From: Acanthaster planci | Lineage: Eukaryota; Echinodermata; Asteroidea; Valvatida; Acanthasteridae | DNA: 60,804 nt | Assembly (NCBI RefSeq): GCF_001949145.1 | Contig: NW_019091639.1 | Location: 99,360 to 160,163 of the forward strand | Direction of reading: 5' to 3' | Part shown: positions 48,701-58,500 of the stretch, piece by piece | Layout of the letters: the number at the start of each line of letters is the position of its first letter | Position numbering within the stretch: position 1 is the first letter of the stretch | Notes under the pieces: model-generated | Databases searched by the model: none | The model's input: the letters and a program-made list of their open reading frames with translations, nothing else | What the model was told of the DNA's origin: nothing | Position numbers and translations under genes: made by a program

Positions 48701-51700
48701 CTGTGTGTGTATTTCTATGATTTTACTTGAAATTATTGGAGAAATAAAGTTTGGGAAGGGAAATATCCATTTTGAACTAAAACTTACACTGTGGGAGGGA
48801 AAATGAACAAGTTGGGAGATAAAATATGAGAGTGGTTTGGGGGAGATATAAGTTTGGTAGATGGGAAAATATATAACAGAAAAAACCCTAATAGCTTCAA
48901 AAAATAGCAAAAGTTATATGCAGCAGCGCCACGAAAAACCCACACCTTGAGACCCCTTTTTTTACAGCATGAATTCATTTGTCCGTCATTGCCCGCATTC
49001 ATTGAACAGTTGACAAAGCCCAGTGCACGTGCACAGCTTCCCATTCACTCACCGCATATTACACGCTGAGGTCTTGACCGTCAATCGCTCTGCATAGCAA
49101 CACGGCAGTATAGCAACGCGCTGGAACAAGGCCCGGAACAAACAAGCCCTAATGTAACACTACACAATGGGAGCTGTATACAGAGTGGGCGGCGTGGCTG
49201 CAAAACCGAAGGGTCAATGGAAGTTGCTTGTGAGGGCTAGACTCACCACGGGACACTCATTTTATGGGGTTTAGGCATTCAGAAAAAAAGATATGAATTT
49301 TTGAAGATTTTTGAAAAATGAAAATATGCGTATATGCGGCAGCGTATATAAGGGTTAAAAAAAGCACCCAGTAGCAAGTGGTTAAACCTGAAGTTTAGAC
49401 AGCCTGCAGAATTTAGGAGGAAAGGTTAGTGTGAAATTTGCTAAATCCCAGAGAAAAGTTATGTGGGTCATTCCATGAGGTTAGCGCACAATTTGTGACG
49501 GTGTCCTTGTTACATTGGTAACTTTTACCACCTGTCATGACCTGTAGAGTAGGTCATTTACTCTGTGAAAATAACACACACCACTGTATTCAGCCTTGCA
49601 AGATGTATAACAATGTCAATTTGGAAACCAGATGCAGGGAAATAGCTGTTCATTTTCATGGAACCCATTTAACAATTGACACTGTTACAAATTGTGCCCC
49701 AACCTCATTGAATGACCCATGTAAATGTAAATCTTCAGCTACATCTTGTCCTTACCAACTGCTCATGTGCCGCTGCTCTGTTCTGATAGAAGGTGGACAA
49801 GTCCTTGACTTTATCTTCCGGGACCAGCTCAATGGCCTCGTTGTAGCAGGCAATGGCTTGCTCATAGCGTCCTGCTTTGAAATATTTGTTGCCTTTGTTC
49901 TTACTTGCTTGAGCTTTCTCTTCCGCTGTCTGTTGAAGGTAAAATAATATAATAATAGAATATGATACAACATAGAATTTATACCACCTTGATCAGCCTT
50001 GATGAGATGAACAGATTTTTAGAATCTTCTAATTTAAAGTAAATTTCATGCAATCTTCGGTTTTCACAGTTGAGAGATTATGAATATTTATTCAAAATAA
50101 GAGTGATTTCTTGGAAATGTACAAGTGGCTCGACCAGCGAGTAATTAATGTATTTATACATTGGCAATTTTAGAGTACTAAGCACTGCAATGTGGCATCT
50201 CTCCCCTGCCCACCCAAATTGGTTGAACCAACAGGCGGAGCTAGCTCGGGCAATGGCCAGATTCATGCGCAGTGTGATGCACACAAAGTGTATGGTATAA
50301 TAAACCTTTCTCATGTTTCATGTGCACAAGCTCAGAAGATTTAACAGAGGGGAACAAATTCATGACAACGTCGTGTAACGTTTGGCGAATGGACGCTCGC
50401 GATTGTTATTGTTGTAGACAATTTGTTCCCCTCAAGCTTTGTTCACTTACTTGCGTAGGGCGCTAAAATCAACATGGCGACGAAAAGGGAATTTAGCTTA
50501 AATGTGATCGTCATCAGGTGGAGAATGAGAAACGGTGAGTGAAAATTCTGATTGTTTAAAAAACAGTCAGTCTCATGGTCAAAAAAGTTGTTAAGTTCCA
50601 CATGAAGGCTTCTTGGCTCAACCATTTTTTTCTGGAAGCGGGGGAGTATGGTAGGGCATTCTTCACACAGTTTGCAAATGGTCCAGGCGATACTGGACGT
50701 TCATGACGCAAGTGCAGGGTACATGTATGATGCATCATGTAAACAGCAAAAGTATGCAAATGTGCAGATCGTTTTGTGAAGAGAGGCAGGATGGCAAGTT
50801 AAAGCTCTGAATTATGCCACAAATAGTTGGTTACACAGTCCAAAAACCACATGTGGCCCATGAGTTTTAAAGAGACATGATTCAGATTTGACGGCTTTCA
50901 GGGGGAAGATTCGATTGATAAAGTGCAGTTTTTATGACAAACTGGGACAGCATTTATTAACATCCTATAGCATTACGAATACCTTTTCTCCAAGCATAAG
51001 CCCAGTATAATTAATTTCCAATTTAAATTTTTGAAATTTCAGTGAAGCTAGCATTCAATTCATTGAATTTGAAATAGGTGTTTCACTGCGCGATGAGAGT
51101 TGTTTCACCTAAGGCACGGAAAGAACTTCCATGGACACCTTGAACACAAACCCTATGAACCTTGTCTGCATGATTGTGTTTTCTAAGTAAGTGAACGATT
51201 CAATTTTTACTAAAATTTGACATTGGGCATGAACATCTGAACATTATTGGGGCATGGTTATCACTTTCTGGTGGCTTTTAGTTACTAGCAGTAGCACTGT
51301 AAAAGGGAAAATAAGCGATGTCCGTACATGGAACTTTTGCCCAAGTTACCAATAAAAAGAAAGATTTCACGAAAATACGAATATAATGCTTACTCAATTC
51401 CATCCACGCCAACACGCCCAACCCTAAGTACGTACATCAACCCTCCTTTAGTTTTACAGCACAAATATCCACAAATGCCCAAGGTCAATCTCTTGCATGT
51501 TGGTGCAGTGCACAACAAGACACAGCTGTGCTTCTTTGAGGTGTTTACCAAGTGACCCAAAAACTTCAGCATTAACACACACACATGACACGCTATACCC
51601 GGTCATATCATGTCGCTTAATTTATTACCCGTTCATCGGTGGTTGCCGCCGTAGCTTCGTTGCCGGTGTCCTTAGACTTGGCTTTCGGGTCCGTTTTTCC

Positions 51701-51856
51701 ACCTTTGCCACCTGCCAGCGAATCAGACCGTCTCTTATGCCAGTAGAAAGCCCCAACTGCTACCCCAATAGCAATTGGAGCTCCAATTGCCAGGGCAAAC
51801 TTCCACGATTTAGGGAAAGAGCTCCCAACATCGGCAGCTTCCCCACCGTCGGCCAT
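36776..51856 (-). CDS. TOMM70: Mitochondrial import receptor subunit TOM70
   Basis: Eleven exons join in frame into 569 codons plus stop: 51856-51629, 49929-49756, 45537-45411, 44475-44366, 43775-43657, 42756-42546, 41261-41127, 39790-39566, 39003-38906, 38389-38267, 36935-36776. All borders are GT/AG and phases match. TOM70 docks precursors delivered by Hsp90/Hsp70 at the mitochondrial outer membrane. Seen here: short N-terminus, membrane anchor at about residues 20-39 (FALAIGAPIAIGVAVGAFYW) followed by KRR, a charged linker, then tetratricopeptide repeats throughout. Family landmarks include NKGNKYFKAGRYEQAIACYN, DCTKALELNSRYVKALFRRA, LLMRATFYLLMG, LIKRGSMHMQEG, DIYHHRGQ, CDFAYETLGTIEVQRGNM and the C-terminal EMEMSHLFSL. 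Human TOM70 is 608 residues; the shortfall is mainly in linkers. I chose the ATG at 51856 (AACATGG, strong) over an in-frame ATG at 51871 in a weak context. It is head to head with the TBRG1-like gene. Confidence 0.95.
37082..37225 (+). mobile_element. SINE-like fragment in TOMM70 intron 10
   Basis: The stretch CCCTGGGCAAGCCGCTTTACCC, then TTGCCTTTGTCCAG, a TATAAATG block and GACGTCCCATCCAGGGGATA, resembles a SINE tail type common in marine invertebrate genomes. No intact tRNA-like head was found, so it is a fragment. Confidence 0.45.
37799..38223. repeat. Minisatellite: 11-bp unit in a 33-bp higher-order repeat
   Basis: About 425 bases are built of 11-mers of the form TGAARTACYNN. The commonest are TGAAGTACTTC, TGAAATACCAG and TGAAGTACTGG, which recur in that order as 33-bp blocks in the middle of the array. 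The array ends 43 bases from the donor side of TOMM70 exon 10. On the minus strand the exon 10 frame stays open through the intron start and into the array as far as 38089. Confidence 0.9.
40499..41089. mobile_element. piggyBac-type MITE, copy 1 (TOMM70 intron 7)
   Basis: 591 bp bounded by TTAA (40495-40498 and 41090-41093). The inverted ends are ACCGCTTGCTGCCGGGTG and, complemented from the right, CCACTTCCTGCCGGGTG. The right end also matches the left end of the full piggyBac element at 45749 further inwards (CATAGGC.TTATAT...CCGGGG). No coding capacity. Most of it is shared with the copy at 41928-42429 in the same orientation. Confidence 0.75.
41928..42429. mobile_element. piggyBac-type MITE, copy 2 (TOMM70 intron 6)
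   Basis: 502 bp bounded by TTAA (41924-41927 and 42430-42433). From GGCCTGCAGCCTTG to the end it runs parallel to copy 1, with shared blocks such as CTGACCTCTTTTCAATA, GCAGCGGTGCTGTGTGGCTC and TGCCCA.CAGC. The ends are AACTTCCTGCC and, complemented, CCCCTTCCTGCCAGGG. The left end is shorter and more decayed than in copy 1. Confidence 0.7.
43490..43626. mobile_element. Decayed hairpin MITE of the 30512 family
   Basis: CTGGCTGCGGCTTTAAAG on the left and CAAGCCACAGCCAAGTGATT on the right match the arms of the element at 30512-30631. The centre carries extra sequence. It lies in TOMM70 intron 5, just beyond the donor of exon 5. Confidence 0.5.
44242..44339. mobile_element. Decayed hairpin MITE of the 30512 family
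   Basis: GACTTGAAATTACACACAAG followed by TCTATG, then GTCAAGTCACAGCCAAGTAG, repeat both arms of the 30512 element with a short loop. It lies in TOMM70 intron 4, ending 27 bases from exon 4. Confidence 0.6.
46347..48057 (+). pseudogene. piggyBac transposase (broken)
   Basis: The reading begins MAEVISGESSSSSESEF, the acidic/serine N-terminus usual for the family, and ends in a cysteine-rich zinc-finger tail (CVLCASRDR, CDTCHQPLCVAPCF). Family motifs are present: ELKAFLGLCIMTGI, the first catalytic Asp in ISVDDF, RARFGIKM, YSYNFKIYTG, a second Asp in LALDWAFSSPDLF and a third in MGGVDKSDQ. It is interrupted by in-frame stops at 46770 (TAG), 46911 (TGA), about 47152 (TAA) and 47665 (TGA), and by a frameshift near 47095-47105. 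At least one TGA sits where CGA would fit, which suggests methyl-CpG decay. Length without the breaks would be about 570 residues, normal for the family. Confidence 0.9.
48196..48540. other. Assembly gap (345 N)
   Basis: Run of N inside the 3' non-coding part of the piggyBac element. It is followed directly by TTTTTTTTTT, so a homopolymer or low-complexity stretch probably stopped the assembly. Confidence 0.95.
50347..50433. repeat. 87-bp inverted-repeat unit (14-bp ends)
   Basis: GAGGGGAACAAATT at 50347-50360 is exactly inverted as AATTTGTTCCCCTC at 50420-50433. The interior also pairs partly (CATGACAACG with GTTGTAG). Probably a very short MITE in TOMM70 intron 1. Confidence 0.7.
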
Positions 51857-52513
51857 GTTGAACTCGAGCATGTGATGTGCATACCTTGATATGCGATGTG
51901 CATGGCATGAATTAAATTAAAAGCGCGCGAGATTGCGCGAACTTAACAAAAGTACCCTCTAGCTGGGAATTATTTAAACAAATGCCCAATCTTTATTCAA
52001 GACGCAACCAAAACTAATTTATCTGCAGGTACAATTACAGCTTATCCTGCTGGGATAGTTGTGCAGTTTGGAAAAAAAAATAAGTAGCAATGCAGCAATT
52101 TCAATAAAGAAAAATGCCAAACGCTAAAGCTGAAGACTTAAGTGGAGCTTTTATATCTCCTGTACGCTGTCCATCCTCGATCTCTCTTTCAGCCGATAAG
52201 TGTACTATATTATAACTGTCACCTGCATAAAGGTTGACCATAGAGGATGTTCTCTAAAAAGCATCTGTCTAAAGAGATTTGGGGGGGGGTCTTTAATCCT
52301 ACTTTAAGGCAAATACGTACATTTTTAGAATCGGGATAGTTTATGTTCTAAGAAATAATTATTATGGGTGATCTGATTCTTTCCTTCTTTATGTTGGGCA
52401 CGAATGAAGACTAATCAACAACAATTGTGAACATGATGAAAGGCATCTCCGCCCACTCATCTTTTAGCCAATGTGTTCTGTGCGGTTGTTTCAACAAGAA
52501 ACTTTGGACAAAG
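51857..52513. promoter_or_regulatory. Shared head-to-head promoter region, TOMM70 / TBRG1-like
   Basis: The start codons of TOMM70 (51856, minus) and the TBRG1-like gene (52514, plus) are 657 bp apart and point away from each other. The space must hold both 5' leaders and promoters. No TATA box of good quality was seen for either side, as is common for divergent housekeeping promoters. Confidence 0.6.
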
Positions 52514-55500
52514 ATGGAGGGGAAAGTAAAAAGTGAACTGGTAGTCGTGTCAACTCCGGTTAATTCACCGAATTTAGGGCCCATTTCCACCACAACGACA
52601 GTAGCGAATACGACCCAGGGAGTTCCGCACTCTGCTTCAAGCTCTGCTTCAACTCAATTTGCACACCTGCCGGGGTTCGATTTTAGCACCGTGCGACCGC
52701 CATTCCCAAGCCCGGGAGGCAACGGGTCAAACCTGGGTCACGGATCGGTGACAGTTCAGTCGTTGTTACAGCAGCAAGCTCACCTTTTGCAGCTGCAGCA
52801 AGCGCATCAACTTCATGAATTACAGCAACAACAACAACAACAGCAACGGCACGTCACCGTCGGGCCTGAATTACCGAGTCCTGGGGGCCCGAGTCAACAT
52901 GGTCAGGTTCCTCCCCCACATATTGGGTATCCAGGAATGCAAGGTCACGCAGGTAAAGAGGGAAAAATAACATCCAACCATACTTGCAGTTTTGCCATTC
53001 ATGTGCAGTTGAGTGCTTTTACTTTTTCACATCAATTTTTTTTTCTCATCTTAAACCTAATATCCTGCTTATAATTATAAAATGTATAACTTTTTGTCTT
53101 CCAAACATTCTAAACTACTTTGGCGGTGTTTGGTCATGTTGGTAGTCTCTGGAAGTTTTTTATGTAGGCGGCTAGGCCAACACACTACACATGCTAAAAG
53201 GTTCGTTTTATATCAATGTTTTATCTATTTTATGATAGTTTAATTTTTTTTTTGTTGGTTGTTTACTTTTATTTTGTCTCACTGGATCTTCAGTACTTTT
53301 CAATTAAGATTTTGCCCATAGTTTTGGATTATTTCACACTATGGGGACTTGGATCATGATGCGATACATTCTACATAGTGAAGAGTAATAAATACATGTA
53401 CATGTGGGCCTACTGGAAATTGGAATTGTGATGTTTACGAGAACTGCGCTTACCAAATGTGGAATGCATTTTTCTTGAGTCCCCACATTTTTAGAACCTT
53501 CTTATCAATCCATCCCACCTTCACAGTCGCTAATATGCTTCCGATGCCCTCAGCTCACCAGCTAACTCTAGCCAGCCAACTAGCGCGGCTCCGTCCAGGA
53601 ATGATGCCAGGACTCGGGGGACAAGACCTAGCTGGGCCAGGTGCCAGTCTAGCTGCAGCCGCTGCTGCAGCCAGCTTGGGCCTGCCGTTTGGCTTACCTC
53701 ACCCCCACGGTCTTCCATTGCCAACCCTCGGGCTTGGCCTACAAGGAATGGCACCTAACCCAGATAGGCAAGGGATCATGGCTGGCTTTGGAATAACGAC
53801 GCAACAGCAACAGGTAGTGAGTGCTGGGGATGATATTGAACATTCAATCACTGAAAGGCATGATGTTCCTCATGTGGACTTTTGAATTAAAGATTTCCAT
53901 ATGGCAAATATATTGCCGACATTGTGTTGGCTTATTCAGGAACACACAAGGTTTCTCATCTCTGAAAAACTATTGAGAGAAAATACCTATCAGAATGGTT
54001 GGTCCAAAAAAAAATGAAAAGGAATGCTCAAGAAAATTACTATCAAAAATGAAATACTCATAGTGTGACAGAAATAAGTTTTCATCCAAAAAAAGGGGAA
54101 TTCCTGCACTAAGGGTGTTTGCTTACTGGTGTGTTCATTCAAGTCCATACTCTTATCTCTCCAGAACTGCCAGATGCCTGCAGTAATAATACTGTTTGTA
54201 GGTAATCTGAAATACGTGTAGGATTAACTTCTCTGTCAGAGCAACTAATTTAATTTTGTCTCACCAGATTAAGACACCAAACTCTATCACATGACATGTA
54301 TTTGTTTCATCACTGTATGTACCTGCTTTGCACTGTGGCTTCATCGATGAGAAATCATGGAGCTAGCATGACTGAGACTTTGTTCAGATTTCTTGGCTAT
54401 GGCTAGATATGACTGCCAATGGAAGCTGCTGGCAAGACATAGCCCAAATACCTCAGTAGGTGGAACACTGGTACAGTAATCCAACGGTTGCAGGGTCACA
54501 TCTGTTTGTCAGTCAATTGTCTTGGCTCAACCCAAGTTTGTGTTGTCATGCCAACAGACACAAGCCAACTCCAGCAATTTCCCATCCACCTTCCCATCCA
54601 TTCCACCGCCGCTCCTGTCACCAGACTATCCAACAGACATGATACAACCAGATGCCTTTGGATCACTTGGTATCATTCCTGTGGCTGCCAACCCAACAGG
54701 TCAATGTAGCCAAGGGTCAGTACAAACCGTTTTATGTGACTGGATCTCACAAAAGTCTTAAATGCCATTTTCAGTGACCACAAGTATCACTTAGTTTGGC
54801 ATATTGATAAAACTGGCTCGATTGATTTACATTATTCAAGATCCTTTTCCAAACTTTAACATTAAAACTTGCCCTGGTTCCGCCAGCATTTTTGTAGAAA
54901 AAATCAAACCACCTTTGAGGAAGCCGTAATGACGAAAGAATCTCAGATTAATTGAATTTTTGTTTAAATATTTTTTTCCTACAGAGACATGACAGGGTCA
55001 GATTGTAGTGACCGATCAGGAATGACCTGGCTTGATGCTGCCCAGGTAGGAATAATGTCACTTCTATGCCCAAGTAGGAATATGCCACTGTCTTACTCAG
55101 TCATGAGTGGTTAACATTAACAGTCAGTGGAAAGACACCAATAAATTATGCAGAAAACAGTGATATTTTAAAAGTACCAACTCTTCTGGTTTGTTGCAGT
55201 GAGTTGAAAGGAAAAGATTAACCAGATGCTAAGAATTTCATTTGCATCACTTACATGACTTATCAATTATTATGGTGTCTGCTGATGTTGGCTGAGCTGT
55301 ATTACAGCAGTACCATCGGGCAAACAAAAATGAATTAAAAATCATTGGTGCATCTTCACTGTCAGTCTGTACCTAACTCCTGCCATGGTGGCAACATTTA
55401 GCTTGGCTTCACATTTTGACTATTTTGCCCTCCATACATTTGTCTGGTAGGTCATTTTAGAAGAAGCTGGATGCCCTCTACACATCAAGGACATCAAGCA

Positions 55501-58500
55501 GCGTATTTTAGACCGAGGTCTGGTCCAGTCTAATGCCAAGTCTTCTCTTGAAGCAGTCCTGTACCGAGACACACAACGAGGCAGTCGGCGATTCAAACGT
55601 GTCGAGGGACAAAATGGTGTCTTCCGAATAATGGTACCCACTTTACAGCCAACAATTTTGAAAATGTGGTATTAAGTCCATGTTCATATTGACAAAGTGC
55701 CCACATAAGGCTGTTCTGTGGCAGTAGGAGAGTGCCCTCTATAGTTCATGCCAGGACTCATTGTGACAAAGATCCAGCCTTTGAGCTTCTAATAAATTCT
55801 GGCTTTATGTTTGTCTTCAGTGCAATTCTGACCGTACAGTCAGTTCCAATTATTTTTTCTTGAATCCAATAAAATATTCCTTGTCCTCAGATTTACCAAC
55901 TCAGTGTTTCAATGGAGTTGTCTCAGCTCAGGGGAATAAAATCATGCAAAATAAAAGCTGGAAATGAACAAAGTTAACAAAGCCCAGATCTTGAAAATGC
56001 CCCCCTGCTCAGTGCATCCAGTCCTTGATAGGCCTGCAAATTTTCAAGCAATTAATGGGTCCCTCTTCAACTAGTTCAACTACACATTTGATTTAATCAA
56101 CAATAACAAAGAAGCAAGTGATCTGTCTTTAAAAATTTCTGGGGCTATTTTCTTTACAAATCTTGCCATCAATTTGCACCTTTTAACTACAACTTGACTT
56201 GGTGTTCGCCCCTCATTCTTTGCTTGAGATTGAGATATTTGGTTTACAAAGTGTTTGGTCTTATTTCCCATTATCTGAAAAGAAACAATTGTTTTCATGA
56301 AGTAGTCTCTAATTAATCAAACAGAAAAATGTAAACAAACAGTCAGCACATCAGTTATTACTTTTGAATAATATTCAGAGGTCTAGTCTCTGATGCTCAG
56401 GTTTAGGTGCACAAGATCTATTTACAATACAACCTGTCGATGCTAATGCTTTAGAAAAAAACCTGATTACCTTTTGTTTATTGGAATTAATTTTCACGAA
56501 AATGAGAACTTTCTTTCCCTGCAGACAGCAGAGGACAGAGTGAAGAAACGCAGTAAGCCAGTTCACAGCACATCACGCAAACGAGTCACATCAACAGCCA
56601 AGGACACAGAGGCTCTACAGTCACTGCTCTACAAGGCTAAATACCGCAAACTGCGCAAACTCATCAAACTGATGATATTTGTAAGTAAGCCATGTGCAAA
56701 TCATTCAGAACTTCACTTTGTTAGGCAGTGTCAAATACTTAAATTCAGGCTAAAATATCTGCAATGAACAAATCACCAACAGGTATTTTCTAAATGGATT
56801 TGAAAACTCGGTGTCTGTGTTGAGGATTTCTCAAGCTGAGAGTATGTCCAAACATTTGAGAATGTGTCTCCAATGTTGGAATTTTATTCACTATTTAAGA
56901 ACACAGTGTGTTATTGAACATTGTGATTTCCAGCCTGAAGGGACAGCATGTTTACCCAGTTTCTTGGTTATCTTATGGTTGTGTTTTTTAACTGTACTTC
57001 ATATTCAAAATTTTCAAGGAAAATGCCGCACTCAACGATGAAGTGTGCCGCATTGAGCAGAAAGTTGAGCGAGCCCAACAAGAGCGATTTTTCCTCCTTC
57101 AACGTGTCCTTCACTATCGCGAAATCTGTGACATCCCGCCCTCTGCCTCCAAAGCCACGCCCTCCTCCAGGCGACTGGTATCCAGGCGTCATGGGACCGG
57201 TGAAGATGGCGACGGGCATCTGTCATCGCTGGGATCATTGAACAAACGTGAAAAAGCCGAGAAAGCCAACAAAACCAAGAGAAAACACAAAAAACCCAAA
57301 AAGACAGAAAAAGGTAAAAATGGATTATTAACATGTCATATTGTCAGGATGGCCCTGATCATTAGTAATTGCTGTATAAATGTGTCTTCTTATTTTAACC
57401 CATTATCTCCCATAATTGAATTTTCCTTTTTTCCCGACCTCAATCAGGAGCTATGTGGAAACGAAAGCGAGACAATCCCTATAAAACTTTCCTTCAAATT
57501 TAACATGTGAAGATAAGATTATGGCATATCTGTAGATTTCCATCCTTGTGTTATGATGTGTAGCTCCAAATTATGGATAAAAAGTCATGTCACCTTTTTT
57601 GCCATTTTAAACTTTTGAAAATTATTTTTCAAAGTGTAATTCTGGTTAAATAGGTAACTTCCACTTATAGAGTGTTTAATAGATAAAGCAGATTTGGGGA
57701 CATGTGATCCAAATGATTATCTCATGAATAGAGTTAACTGTATTATTAAATCAAGAGTTGTTTCAGGAAGACTGTGCAAACACGGGGAAGTGGTTGTCAT
57801 ATAATATTTGAAAATACAGCCACAATAATTGTCTTTACTTTACGGCGTCCTGTAAGTATAATTTGATGTTGTCTCTTTTGTCAGCCGTTTGCAGAAATGT
57901 CTTGTTTCCCCTCAAAAGCAGAAAGGGCTTGAAGGTTTTATTGTTTATTTACTGTGTCTGTTTGCAGAAAAACCAAGAAAGGATGCTGTGAGGTCAAAAA
58001 CCAAGAGGTCATCGGGCATGTCAACTAAGCGCCTTGTGCAGCAGATACCATTAGATTCTACAGGTAGCAATTCTCAGTCACAAAATCTGCCCTGTGATCA
58101 CCTTCAAGACCTGCTTTTGGGTTGTTTTAGTTAAAATGTACAAATTATCAAAGATTTTTCATGACTTTTGTAAATTCTTTGGAAAATGCCACTCAGATAC
58201 AGATAATTTATAATTGGAAATTAATGGCCCACTTTGTTGGTAATCACTGAGATATTATTATTATTATTATTATTTATTTCTGGTAATGACACCGAGGATT
58301 TCTCAAAAGTGCCCTAGGCACTGTAGCTCGCAAGCTTGAAGAAACCTCTAGAGAAGAGACAATGAGAAGCAGTTTTAGAGGTGGGAGGAAAACCCCAGAG
58401 GAGTATTCTGGGTAAAACCCTCGGATTCAGGTAGGGACTGAATACCCAATCCACATGTGGACCGGGCCAGGATTCAAACCCGGACCGCAGAGGTGACAGG

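Larger units (their letters stand above)
45749..49381 (+). mobile_element. piggyBac element, 3.6 kb, in TOMM70 intron 2
   Basis: The element is flanked by the piggyBac target TTAA on both sides (45745-45748 and 49382-49385). The left end CCACTTCCAGCCGGG and the complement of the right end, CCACTTGCTACTGGG, match at 11 of 15 positions. Inside is one transposase gene read opposite to the host gene, then an assembly gap and a poly-T stretch. A palindrome CTCCGGTACCGGAG lies close to the left end. The transposase is broken, so the copy is probably dead. Confidence 0.85.

Noticed and set aside
52433-52513. Upstream in-frame ATGs of the TBRG1-like gene (52433, 52436)
   Set aside because: Kept only as alternatives. 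The ATG at 52514 has the better context, and the extra 27 residues do not look conserved-domain-like.
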